Position numbers and translations under genes: made by a program. A stretch of DNA of 7,243 nt from Micrococcales bacterium (GTDB taxonomy: Bacteria > Actinomycetota > Actinomycetes > S36-B12 > UBA5976), in assembly GCA_024640585.1 (NCBI GenBank), contig JAHEEQ010000017.1:1-7243 (forward strand), read 5' to 3'. Positions within the stretch are counted from its first letter, which is position 1, and the number at the start of each line of letters is the position of its first letter. Shown here in pieces: positions 1 through 6,958 of the stretch. The notes beneath the pieces were generated by a model that made no database searches, was not told where the DNA came from, and was given only the letters and a program-made list of their open reading frames with translations.

Positions 1-288
1 TCTTGCATGATCTTGCTAAGTCCTGTGGTTTTTCCTTGGTATTTCCTTTGGCCACTTACACTTTTCGCAGCGAGTGGATTTAAAACCAATCGAGCCATGA
101 AAATTACAGTTTACGGCACCTTGCTCGTAGTGGTTTACTCAATTATCGAAGCCGTAGTCGTGCGAGACTCCGCCATAACTAGCACAGAGATTTTCTTCTC
201 CACATTCGTAACACTGAGCATATTTTCATTAATGATGTATAAAGAAAATCATGTAATTCTAAATTCGGAGCAGGCTTATGTCGATTAG
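1..288 (+). CDS. C-terminal end of a polytopic membrane glycosyltransferase, probably GT-C mannosyltransferase (MptA/MptB-like); 5' partial
   Basis: The frame is open to the left edge (codons for Ser-Cys precede the Met at base 7), so this is the tail of a longer gene and that Met is probably internal. The 95 visible residues hold about three hydrophobic membrane segments (near bases 10-70, 105-160 and 185-240) and a short charged tail. The piece SPVVFPWYFLWPL resembles the 'SPVVHPWYLLW' segment near the C-terminus of actinobacterial polyprenol-phosphomannose-dependent alpha-1,6-mannosyltransferases. Those enzymes transfer sugar from a lipid carrier on the outer face of the membrane. The gene overlaps crtB by 11 bases, so the two are co-transcribed and probably translationally coupled. 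In mycobacteria, mptA lies beside a prenyl diphosphate synthase gene (idsA2), a similar pairing with isoprenoid metabolism. A lycopene cyclase subunit is a less likely alternative. Membrane nature is certain; the family call is moderate because the catalytic N-terminal part is outside the window. Confidence 0.6.
   Translation, partial: SCMILLSPVVFPWYFLWPLTLFAASGFKTNRAMKITVYGTLLVVVYSIIEAVVVRDSAITSTEIFFSTFVTLSIFSLMMYKENHVILNSEQAYVD
267..270 (+). promoter_or_regulatory. Ribosome binding site of crtB
   Basis: GGAG lies 7 bases before the ATG at 278 and inside the end of the upstream coding region. It supports this start, which makes crtB overlap the upstream gene by 11 bases, and it fits translational coupling. 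Confidence 0.6.
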
Positions 289-1183
289 AGAGTTGAAAGC
301 TGCCGGCATCACGGATAAAGCCATGCAAGCTTCTTTTGAAAAATGCCGAGTATTAAACGCCAAACATGGCAAGACTTACTACTTGGCCACTCTCCTACTT
401 GCGCCAGAAAAACGTCCCTTTGTTCATGCTCTGTATGGCTTTGCAAGATATGCTGATGAAATAGTTGACGATTTGGCGTCAAGTCTTTCGGGAGAAGAGA
501 AAGCCGAATGGCTAACCTCCTGGAGTGACAAATTTTTTGAAGATTTCGACGCTGGAAAAAGTCAAGATGAAATTTGCATGGCTACTATTTTTACCGCAAA
601 GAAGTTCAACATCCCGAAATCACATTTTGAAGCTTTCATTCACTCGATGAAAATGGATTTAACAGTCACTTCATATGAGACCTTCGAAGATCTATACGAA
701 TACGTTTACGGTTCTGCGGCCGTTATTGGCCTACAAATGGTTCCAATCTTGGAGCCTACTTCTCAAGAAGCTTACAAGTATGCAACTGATTTAGGCATAG
801 CTTTTCAGCTTGCAAACTTCATCCGCGATGTCGGGGAAGATTTGGAACGCGGACGAATCTATTTGCCATTGTCAGAATTACGTCAATTCGGAGTTACACC
901 AGAATCCCTGAAAAGCCGTCTAGTTGACGACAATCTAAGAGCGGCCCTTCGCTTTCAGATTTCACGAGTTCACGAGCTTGAAGAACGGTCAAGAATAGGT
1001 ATTTCACTCTTGAGTCCAGCAGCTAGGCCCTGTATAGATGCAGCCAGAATTCTCTACTGTCAGATTGCAGACCAAGTCGAAAAAATCGATTTTGACGTAT
1101 TCAATAAGCGAGCAAAAGTCTCTAATTATCGAAAATTTACGGTGGCCTTCAAGGCTTGGTTGCAAGCAATCCGTCTTCGCTAG
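278..1183 (+). CDS. crtB: Phytoene synthase
   Basis: This 301-residue protein is of normal length for bacterial phytoene synthase, which condenses two geranylgeranyl diphosphates into phytoene, the first committed step of C40 carotenoid synthesis. It belongs to the squalene/phytoene synthase family of all-helical prenyltransferases. Both Mg-diphosphate-binding Asp-rich motifs are intact: DEIVDD at residues 60-65, within YGFARYADEIVDD, and DVGED at 184-188, within ANFIRDVGEDLERGRIYLP. The YVYGSAAVIGLQM stretch at about 142-154 is also typical. The ATG at 278 has GGAG 7 bases upstream and overlaps the preceding membrane glycosyltransferase gene, so both belong to one operon. No desaturase (crtI) or cyclase gene is in the window; they may lie upstream. 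A dehydrosqualene or squalene synthase is possible on motifs alone, but the overall sequence reads as CrtB. Confidence 0.93.
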   Translation: MSIRELKAAGITDKAMQASFEKCRVLNAKHGKTYYLATLLLAPEKRPFVHALYGFARYADEIVDDLASSLSGEEKAEWLTSWSDKFFEDFDAGKSQDEICMATIFTAKKFNIPKSHFEAFIHSMKMDLTVTSYETFEDLYEYVYGSAAVIGLQMVPILEPTSQEAYKYATDLGIAFQLANFIRDVGEDLERGRIYLPLSELRQFGVTPESLKSRLVDDNLRAALRFQISRVHELEERSRIGISLLSPAARPCIDAARILYCQIADQVEKIDFDVFNKRAKVSNYRKFTVAFKAWLQAIRLR

Positions 1184-1206
1184 TTGGATTTAGTTAGGCT
1201 GTACCA

Positions 1207-1758
1207 ATGCGTCGAATTATTACTCTGACTGCTTGCGCAGTTCTTTTAGCTAGTTGTGCAACTACTTCAGCAAATCCAACAAATTCACCCACTCCTTCAG
1301 CTAGTCAAAGCAGCCAACCTGTTGTGACAGCTAGTGATTTTTTCGACCGTTTAGGTCAAGCGCAGCAATCCCAACCTACGCCAGCTGATTCTTATGTAAC
1401 TTGCTCTTCTGAAAATGTAACAGTTCAATATTTAAACAAAGTAATTTTGCAAGCCGCAGATGTAGATGAGATTTACATGATCGCAACTGCCGCTTGCGTC
1501 CTTGGCGACCAAAAGAGTGCTGAAAAAGTTGAAGTCCTTCACTGGCGAGCCGATCTTTCCGCTTGGCAACCAGTTGGCACCGTTCGACTTTCAAACGACG
1601 ATTACACAATTCCTTGGAATACCGAATCTGCATGTTTTGAAGAAAACGGTGCGGTTAAGTGTCCTGTGTTTGTCACCAAAGACAATGGCAAAACAAAAAA
1701 TGGCACTTTGACAGTGACTCGACAACTAGACCATTTTTGGGCTGAAATTTCTTACTAG
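1207..1758 (+). CDS. Predicted secreted lipoprotein of unknown function
   Basis: The 183-residue product starts with a lipoprotein signal peptide: basic MRR, a short hydrophobic stretch, then the lipobox LLASC with Cys17 as the expected lipidation site. A Ser/Thr/Pro-rich, low-complexity linker follows (about residues 18-40), as often seen before the folded part of actinobacterial surface lipoproteins. The rest (about 41-183) is a small domain rich in predicted beta strands, with Cys66, Cys97, Cys143 and Cys152, which could form two disulfides outside the cell. I recognise no enzyme motif or named family. It starts 23 bases after crtB on the same strand, so it may be read through from the crt operon. 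No clear Shine-Dalgarno sequence precedes its ATG. Its stop codon overlaps that of the convergent transporter gene. Confidence 0.85.
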   Translation: MRRIITLTACAVLLASCATTSANPTNSPTPSASQSSQPVVTASDFFDRLGQAQQSQPTPADSYVTCSSENVTVQYLNKVILQAADVDEIYMIATAACVLGDQKSAEKVEVLHWRADLSAWQPVGTVRLSNDDYTIPWNTESACFEENGAVKCPVFVTKDNGKTKNGTLTVTRQLDHFWAEISY

Positions 1759-1763
1759 AAATT
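1746..1763. repeat. Small inverted repeat over the convergent stop codons; possible weak bidirectional terminator
   Basis: AATTTC (1746-1751) and GAAATT (1758-1763) form a 6-bp stem with a 6-base loop, centred on the CTAG that carries both stop codons. No clear T-run follows on either strand and the stem is AT-rich. If it terminates at all it is weak, but no other terminator candidate is visible between the two convergent genes. Confidence 0.3.
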
Positions 1764-3374
1764 ACCTAATATTGGTGCAATCAATACTTTGACAATCATT
1801 GCAACTGGGTAAGCAACGGCATATCCAAGATTTACTCGCGGATCGTCGTTCGTATGCTCATTTACATAAGCAAGCACCGCAGGTTGAGTTTGCGAACCTG
1901 CCATAACACCCGCTAGTCGTGGACCGTAAATCTTTCCGAAATAGCGCCCTAAGAAAATAAAAGTAAATGCGGATGTTGCGGTGGTTGCTAGACCAATAAT
2001 TATTAGTCTCCAACCAATTGGCGTGGTGATTGCCTCACTCAACGCGTGGCCGGCAGTTGATCCTGCATACGCTAAAAACAACATCATGCCCAAGTGACTG
2101 AGTGCACTTGATGAAGTGTGTGGCAATGACCAAATAATTCGACCGGTCTTTCCAAGCCTTCCCATAATTAAACCAATAATCAATGGGCCAGCTGCCATAC
2201 CAAATTCGAATACTCGCCCGCCTGGCATTGGAAATGGGATCGAACCCAAAATCACCCCAGCGGTAATACCAGTAGCAAGACTTACGATAGAAAATGCACT
2301 TGCCGCTTTTTCGGAATCTCCAAGAAGTTTTGCAACTCTTGATAAACCATGTTGAGTTGCAACTACACGTACGCGATCTCCGATTTGCAAAACAAAATCT
2401 TCATGCGCAAGTAAATCTACGTCTCCTCGTCGAACTCGAGTCGCAACTGCGCCGTATTTTTGGCTCAATCGCAAATCCCCTAATGTGCGACCTGCAACGC
2501 TTCGATGAGAGACGGCAATGCGGCGAAAATCTAAATTTGAACGATCCAAATTCAAGGCTACAGAAGATGAATGGCCCACTTGCGATTTGAATTTTTCAAT
2601 TGTGTCCAGGTCGGCAATCACTGTGACAATGTCGCCGCGAACCAAAACATGGTCGTCAGTTGCAATATCGATCAGACCAGGATGCCCGGGGCGATCGCCA
2701 GTCATTACGCGAGAGAATCGAATCCTGTCTTCATATTGCTTTGCAATTTCTCCAAGGGTTGGAAGACCGTCCACATCAACTCGAATAGTTTCACCAATTA
2801 GTTTTGGTGGCTTTGTAGCAAGTTCGTCATCAAGTGGATTCTTTGAGACCTTTTTGATTGCAAAACCAGAAGCGATCAGCATCCCCAGTACGCCAAATAA
2901 ATATGTGACTGAATAGCCAACGATAGGTGAATTAGATCCTGTTGCATCAATCCAGATTTCTTGACTTGCTGCCAATGCAGGTGTGTTTGTAAGCGCACCT
3001 GCATAGACACCTGAAAGAACTGGACCATCTATTCCAATTAACTTTGCAAATCCGATTAGGACAACCGCTGCTCCAGATAGAGCTAGTCCAATTGTGATAA
3101 CTACTCGCCCACCAGTTTTCAAAGCGCGAAAGAAAGAAGGGCCTGCCCCGATGCCAACAATGTACGCAAAAAGAGCTAGTCCAAAGTAACCCACATCCTT
3201 GGCCAATATCAAACGTTCGTCATAGGCGCTGAATGCAAGAGCCGCGAACAGTACGCCTGCAGGTCCAAGCGAAATGCCCTTGACTTTTATGTTGCCGAGA
3301 AATGCGCCAAGCCCTAAAAGTGTGGTTAATAGAAATAGTGGCTGTTCAACTGCAAGATCTACAAAATAATTCAT
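1755..3374 (-). CDS. AspT/YidE-family membrane transporter with two TrkA-C (RCK_C) domains
   Basis: This 539-residue protein has the full architecture of the aspartate:alanine exchanger family (AAE; includes AspT, YidE and YbjL). There is an N-terminal membrane half (about residues 10-172), two cytosolic TrkA-C-type domains in tandem (about 192-268 and 275-353), and a C-terminal membrane half (about 358-537). The two membrane halves are the known 'YidE/YbjL duplication'. Family motifs are visible: GIGAGPSFF (about 74-82), GALTNTPALAAS (about 126-137) and the matching second-half motif GSQTQPAVLAYVNEH (about 493-507), followed by GYAVAYPVAM. AspT itself exchanges aspartate for alanine to make proton motive force, but most relatives have unknown substrates, so I give no substrate or symbol. 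The ATG at 3374 begins MNYFVDLAVEQPLF, with the usual short tail before the first helix, although no good Shine-Dalgarno sequence precedes it. A terminator upstream separates it from nrdJ. Confidence 0.88.
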   Translation of the reverse strand: MNYFVDLAVEQPLFLLTTLLGLGAFLGNIKVKGISLGPAGVLFAALAFSAYDERLILAKDVGYFGLALFAYIVGIGAGPSFFRALKTGGRVVITIGLALSGAAVVLIGFAKLIGIDGPVLSGVYAGALTNTPALAASQEIWIDATGSNSPIVGYSVTYLFGVLGMLIASGFAIKKVSKNPLDDELATKPPKLIGETIRVDVDGLPTLGEIAKQYEDRIRFSRVMTGDRPGHPGLIDIATDDHVLVRGDIVTVIADLDTIEKFKSQVGHSSSVALNLDRSNLDFRRIAVSHRSVAGRTLGDLRLSQKYGAVATRVRRGDVDLLAHEDFVLQIGDRVRVVATQHGLSRVAKLLGDSEKAASAFSIVSLATGITAGVILGSIPFPMPGGRVFEFGMAAGPLIIGLIMGRLGKTGRIIWSLPHTSSSALSHLGMMLFLAYAGSTAGHALSEAITTPIGWRLIIIGLATTATSAFTFIFLGRYFGKIYGPRLAGVMAGSQTQPAVLAYVNEHTNDDPRVNLGYAVAYPVAMIVKVLIAPILGNF

Positions 3375-3403
3375 TTCAGCAAATTTCTGTTCGGTTTAAC
3401 TTA

Positions 3404-3420
3404 GCCAATTTTAATTTGGC
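3404..3420. repeat. 17-bp imperfect palindrome upstream of the transporter gene; possible operator
   Basis: On the minus strand this reads GCCAAATTAAAATTGGC, symmetric at 7 of 8 paired positions around a central A. It lies 30 bases before the transporter start, between that start and the nrdJ terminator, where a promoter is expected. It could be a repressor site, or simply AT-rich promoter DNA: TAAAAT inside it resembles a -10 box. Confidence 0.3.
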
Positions 3421-3462
3421 AAAAATAAAGGTGGGGCCGGTCTTTCGACCTAGCCCCACCTT
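3421..3462 (-). terminator. Rho-independent terminator of the nrdR-nrdJ operon
   Basis: A 10-bp perfect stem (AAGGTGGGGC at 3428-3437 with GCCCCACCTT at 3453-3462) is extended inward by GGTC/GACC (3439-3442 with 3447-3450) around a 4-base loop. On the minus strand the hairpin is followed by TATTTTT (3427-3421). It begins 11 bases after the nrdJ stop codon. The strong GC-rich stem and T-run make this a confident intrinsic terminator, separating nrdJ from the transporter gene downstream. Confidence 0.92.
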
Positions 3463-3473
3463 CAATGTGCTAC

Positions 3474-6284
3474 TTAAGAGCAGCCGCTGGTGTTGCCACA
3501 ACCTTCACAGGCGTAGCAAGAACCTGACGGGCGCATCTTGATGCCGCAGGTGAAGCACAGAGGTGCATCGCTCACTTTGCCTGTGATTGCTTCAAGCAAT
3601 TCGGCTGATGAGTGTGCATTTTCTGTGTTGATTGCAACTGGAACTGCAACAGGTTTCACACCTTCTAGTTCCTTGACCACAACAGCTGCAATCTCTTCAG
3701 TGCTTGCAACTGGGGTGTCGTATCCTGAAACCTGAGCTGCGCGTTCTTCAGCGGTAAAGATGCCAAGCATTGCGCGCTTTTCAAGCGGTAGGTAGTCAAG
3801 AGCCAAACGGCGGAAGATGTAATCCATGATGGATTGAGCCATACGAATATCTGAATCATCAGTCATACCCGCTGGTTCGAAACGCATATTGGTGAACTTA
3901 GAAACGAATGCTTCTAGTGGCACTCCAAATTGCAATGCGATAGAGATCGCGATTGAGAAGGCGTCCATAACACCCGCGAGTGTTGAACCTTGCTTACCAA
4001 GCTTCAAGAACACTTCACCAAGTTCTCCAGTTTCGAATGAACCTGCTGTCATGTAACCCTCGGCGCCGCCAACAGAGAATGAAACTGTTTGACTTGTGCG
4101 CTTCTTTGGCATACGACGGCGAATTGGTTGCGCAGCAATTGTTGAGGCAACTGGAGCTTCAACTTTCTTTGCTTTCGCATCAGAAAGCGGTTGACCAACC
4201 TTGCAGTTGTCACGGTAGATAGCAAGTGCCTTTACGCCCATCTTCCAAGCTTGGAAGTAGATCTCTTCAACTTCTTCAACAGTTGCGATTTCTGGCATGT
4301 TTACTGTTTTTGAAATTGCACCTGACAAGAATGGTTGGCAAGCAGCCATCATGCGTACGTGACCCATTGGAGTAATTGCACGCTCACCCATTGCGCAATC
4401 GAAGATTGCGTAATGTTCTGGCTTCAAGCCTGGTGCATCAATAATGTGACCGTGTTGTGAAATATATTCCACAATCGCTTCAACAGTTTCATCTGCATAG
4501 CCAAGTTTGTTTAATGCCATTGGAATGGTCTGGTTAACAATCTGCATTGAACCGCCGCCAACTAGTTTCTTGAATTTAACTAGTGAGAAGTCAGGTTCGA
4601 TACCAGTTGTGTCGCAGTCCATCATGAAGCCGATAGTTCCGGTAGGTGCTAGCACAGAAGCCTGTGCGTTACGCCAGCCGTTCTTTTCGCCTGTCTTAAT
4701 ACCGTCTGCCCAGTTCTTGCTTGCGAGGCGTGCAATGTCTGCATCCAATGTTGAGGCTGACTTCAATGCATCGCTAGCGGCAGCATGCTTGCGCATTACT
4801 CGTTGGTGTGCACTTGCGTTACGTGCGTAACCCTCGTAAGCACCAACTACACCTGCAAGTTCTGCAGATCGCTTGTATGCAGTGCCTGTCATCAAAGAAG
4901 TGATTGATGCAGCAAGTGCACGTCCACCTTCTGAGTCGTAAGGCAAACCTGTTGCCATTAGCAACGCGCCTAGGTTCGCATAACCAATACCTAGCTGGCG
5001 GTACTTGCGAGTGGTATCACCAATTGGTTCGGTTGGGAAGTCTGCAAAGCAAATCGAAATATCCATAGCGGTGATGATGAATTCGACTGACTTCGCAAAT
5101 TTAACTGCATCGAATGAACCATCTTCTTTCAAGAACTTCAACAAATTCAAAGATGCTAGGTTGCAAGAAGAATTGTCCAAGCTCATGTATTCAGAACATG
5201 GGTTTGAAGCAGTGATGCGACCGGTTTCTGGATTGGTGTGCCAGTCGTTGATGGTTCCGTCGTATTGGATACCTGGATCTGCACAAGCCCATGCAGCTTC
5301 ACTTAGTTGACGGAAAAGTTTCTTTGCATCAATACGCTCGATGATTTCACCAGTTGCTCGGGCGCGAAGACCGAAGTCGGTGCCATTTTCAACTGCTTGC
5401 ATAAATTCATCTGAAACGCGGACTGAGTTGTTTGCGTTTTGGTATTGAACGCTGATGATGTCTTTTCCACCGAGGTCCATGTCGAAGCCAGCATCGCGCA
5501 ATACACGAATTTTTTCTTCTTCTTTGACTTTAGTTTCAATGAATTCTTCGATGTCTGGATGGTCAACATCTAGAACAACCATCTTTGCAGCACGACGAGT
5601 TGCGCCACCTGACTTGATGGTGCCGGCAGATGCATCAGCACCACGCATAAATGAAACTGGACCGCTGGCGGTTCCACCACTATGCAAGAGTTCTTTTGAA
5701 GAACGGATACGGCTCAAGTTCAAACCTGCACCTGAACCGCCTTTGAAGATTAAACCTTCTTCGCGGTACCAGTTGAGGATTGAGTCCATAGTGTCATCAA
5801 CGCTCAGGATGAAGCATGCGCTTACCTGTTGTGGTGAGGTAGTACCAACGTTGAACCAAACTGGCGAATTGAATGAAAACACTTGGTGCAAAAGCATCCA
5901 GGTGAGTTCGTGCTCAAATGTTTGAGCATCATCTTCAGTTGAAAAGTAACCGTGTTCGCGGCCAGCTTTGGTGTAGGTCAAAACTACGCGGTCGATTAGC
6001 TGCTTTAAGCTCCATTCGCGTTGGTCAGTTCCAACTGCACCACGGAAGTATTTTGTGGTGACGATGGTTGATGCGTTTACTGACCAAAAATCTGGAAATT
6101 CAACTCCCCGTTGTTCAAAAACTGTTTCACCAGTTTTCCAGTTGGTCTGAACTACATCGCGACGTTCCCAATTGATTTGATCGTATGGGTGTTCCCCTGG
6201 TGTACTCCAAAGTCTTTCTAGTGAAAGACCACTTGATTTGTTTTTCTTAGTAGAGCCGGTTGCTCCACTCACCGTTTCGGTCAT
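3474..6284 (-). CDS. nrdJ: Vitamin B12-dependent class II ribonucleoside-diphosphate reductase
   Basis: This 936-residue adenosylcobalamin-dependent enzyme reduces ribonucleotides to deoxyribonucleotides and supplies dNTPs for DNA synthesis. Length and sequence match the long actinobacterial NrdJ type. The catalytic parts are all visible: FNSPVWFN (138-145); Cys157 in QVSACF, one of the redox pair; the N-x-C-x-E active site as Asn361-Cys363-Glu365 in NPCSE, with Cys363 the expected thiyl-radical residue; Cys374 in SSCNLASLN, the expected redox partner; and APTGTIG (546-552). The C-terminus carries six cysteines (910, 913, 923, 926, 929, 935) ending CGNTSGCS, the usual tail thought to relay reducing power and bind zinc. 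The protein begins directly with the NrdJ core and I see no N-terminal ATP-cone. An AGAGGA site 7 bases upstream supports the ATG at 6284. The gene follows nrdR after 71 bases with no terminator, so the two are probably co-transcribed and repressed by NrdR. The gene is intact. Confidence 0.97.
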   Translation of the reverse strand: MTETVSGATGSTKKNKSSGLSLERLWSTPGEHPYDQINWERRDVVQTNWKTGETVFEQRGVEFPDFWSVNASTIVTTKYFRGAVGTDQREWSLKQLIDRVVLTYTKAGREHGYFSTEDDAQTFEHELTWMLLHQVFSFNSPVWFNVGTTSPQQVSACFILSVDDTMDSILNWYREEGLIFKGGSGAGLNLSRIRSSKELLHSGGTASGPVSFMRGADASAGTIKSGGATRRAAKMVVLDVDHPDIEEFIETKVKEEEKIRVLRDAGFDMDLGGKDIISVQYQNANNSVRVSDEFMQAVENGTDFGLRARATGEIIERIDAKKLFRQLSEAAWACADPGIQYDGTINDWHTNPETGRITASNPCSEYMSLDNSSCNLASLNLLKFLKEDGSFDAVKFAKSVEFIITAMDISICFADFPTEPIGDTTRKYRQLGIGYANLGALLMATGLPYDSEGGRALAASITSLMTGTAYKRSAELAGVVGAYEGYARNASAHQRVMRKHAAASDALKSASTLDADIARLASKNWADGIKTGEKNGWRNAQASVLAPTGTIGFMMDCDTTGIEPDFSLVKFKKLVGGGSMQIVNQTIPMALNKLGYADETVEAIVEYISQHGHIIDAPGLKPEHYAIFDCAMGERAITPMGHVRMMAACQPFLSGAISKTVNMPEIATVEEVEEIYFQAWKMGVKALAIYRDNCKVGQPLSDAKAKKVEAPVASTIAAQPIRRRMPKKRTSQTVSFSVGGAEGYMTAGSFETGELGEVFLKLGKQGSTLAGVMDAFSIAISIALQFGVPLEAFVSKFTNMRFEPAGMTDDSDIRMAQSIMDYIFRRLALDYLPLEKRAMLGIFTAEERAAQVSGYDTPVASTEEIAAVVVKELEGVKPVAVPVAINTENAHSSAELLEAITGKVSDAPLCFTCGIKMRPSGSCYACEGCGNTSGCS

Positions 6285-6291
6285 CGGTGTT

Positions 6292-6297
6292 TCCTCT
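6292..6297 (-). promoter_or_regulatory. Ribosome binding site of nrdJ
   Basis: The minus strand reads AGAGGA, 7 bases before the ATG at 6284. It lies in the 71-base nrdR-nrdJ spacer (6285-6355), which holds no convincing terminator, promoter or riboswitch. Confidence 0.65.
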
Positions 6298-6355
6298 TTC
6301 TTTTAGTTTTCATTTGTGGTTTCGCGTCCATGGGGAACCGTCCGCGTTTGGGAAG

Positions 6356-6847
6356 TTACTTGGTTGTTGAAAGCCTAGTTTCAACATTTTTAGCATCTTG
6401 GTTTTGAGATGCTCTTAGCACTGCAATTTCCCCTTCAAAGTCTTCAAGACTTTCGAAAGATCTATAAACAGATGCAAATCTGAGGTAAGCGACTTTGTCT
6501 AGGTTGCGAAGTGGCGCAAGAATTGCAAGACCAACTTCATTACTTGGAATTTCAGCGGCGCCAGCTGCGCGAAGCGAATCTTCAACTTGTTGCGCAAGCA
6601 ATGCAAGATCGTCGTCGCTTACAGGACGACCTTGGCAGGATTTGCGAACACCTGAAATCACTTTTGCGCGACTAAATGGTTCGACCACACCGTTTCGTTT
6701 TACAACCAACAACATTGCTGTTTCGATTGTTGAAAAACGTCGGCCACATTCAGGGCACTGACGGCGGCGGCGAATTGCGCCTCCATCATCACCAGTTCGA
6801 GAATCCACAACGCGGGAATCGTCATGTTTGCAAAATGGGCAATGCAT
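6356..6847 (-). CDS. nrdR: Transcriptional repressor NrdR (zinc ribbon plus ATP-cone)
   Basis: NrdR is the nucleotide-sensing repressor of bacterial ribonucleotide reductase genes: it binds tandem NrdR boxes when its ATP-cone is loaded with dATP and ATP. This 163-residue protein has the standard order. A zinc ribbon with Cys3, Cys6, Cys31 and Cys34 comes first, with the typical RVVDSR and [16 protein letters not shown] segments that contact DNA and zinc. An ATP-cone follows at about 46-136, starting [15 protein letters not shown] and ending [14 protein letters not shown] short variable tail completes it. The start is certain: MHCPFC is the family N-terminus and AAGGAGGG stands 5 bases upstream. 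It is the first gene of the likely nrdR-nrdJ operon. The two NrdR boxes about 110-160 bases upstream indicate that it represses itself and nrdJ. Confidence 0.97.
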   Translation of the reverse strand: MHCPFCKHDDSRVVDSRTGDDGGAIRRRRQCPECGRRFSTIETAMLLVVKRNGVVEPFSRAKVISGVRKSCQGRPVSDDDLALLAQQVEDSLRAAGAAEIPSNEVGLAILAPLRNLDKVAYLRFASVYRSFESLEDFEGEIAVLRASQNQDAKNVETRLSTTK

Positions 6848-6852
6848 ACTTT

Positions 6853-6860
6853 CCCTCCTT
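6853..6860 (-). promoter_or_regulatory. Strong ribosome binding site of nrdR
   Basis: The minus strand reads AAGGAGGG, a near-ideal Shine-Dalgarno sequence, 5 bases before the ATG at 6847. It is the strongest such site seen in the window. Confidence 0.85.
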
Positions 6861-6883
6861 GTGGGTATCTACTGGGCATGTCC

Positions 6884-6892
6884 TGTGGATAA
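6884..6892 (-). promoter_or_regulatory. DnaA box, perfect consensus
   Basis: The minus strand reads TTATCCACA, an exact match to the classical DnaA box TTATNCACA. It lies 37 bases upstream of the nrdR start, in the probable 5' leader. A chance match is possible, but a second near-match in the same orientation lies 53 bases away (6937-6945). Confidence 0.6.
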
Positions 6893-6904
6893 CTGCTCAA
6901 AATA

Positions 6905-6925
6905 GGCTGAAAATCAGTCTTTTTT
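6905..6925. other. Hairpin with T-run in the nrdR leader; terminator-like on the + strand, weaker attenuator-like on the - strand
   Basis: On the + strand GGCTGA (6905-6910), AAA and TCAGTC (6914-6919) make a 6-bp stem with one G-U pair, followed by six T (6920-6925). On the minus, sense strand the same DNA gives GACTGA-TTT-TCAGCC with one A-C mismatch, then TATTTT. It sits between the two DnaA boxes. It could stop antisense transcription entering from the nrdR side, or affect the nrdR leader. The stem is short, so the call is tentative. Confidence 0.35.
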
Positions 6926-6936
6926 GGCCCTTCACC

Positions 6937-6945
6937 TGTGGACAA
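6937..6945 (-). promoter_or_regulatory. DnaA box, one mismatch
   Basis: The minus strand reads TTGTCCACA, differing from TTATNCACA only at position 3. It has the same orientation as the perfect box at 6884-6892 and starts 53 bases from it, close to five helical turns. It lies between the NrdR boxes and the nrdR start. Confidence 0.5.
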
Positions 6946-6958
6946 ATCTGTGAGAAAA

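Noticed and set aside
7..288. Complete 93-residue small membrane protein starting at base 7, such as a lycopene cyclase subunit
   Set aside because: The frame is open to the window edge and the SPVVFPWYFLW segment fits the C-terminal part of a GT-C mannosyltransferase better.
5303..5569. 88-residue minus-strand frame inside nrdJ, and other long frames antisense to nrdJ and the transporter gene
   Set aside because: They lie wholly within well-supported coding regions, have low-complexity or atypical composition and no plausible ribosome binding sites.
6285..6355. Possible cobalamin riboswitch or terminator between nrdR and nrdJ
   Set aside because: The 71-base spacer is far too short for a cobalamin riboswitch, and no stable hairpin with a T-run is visible; it holds only the nrdJ ribosome binding site.
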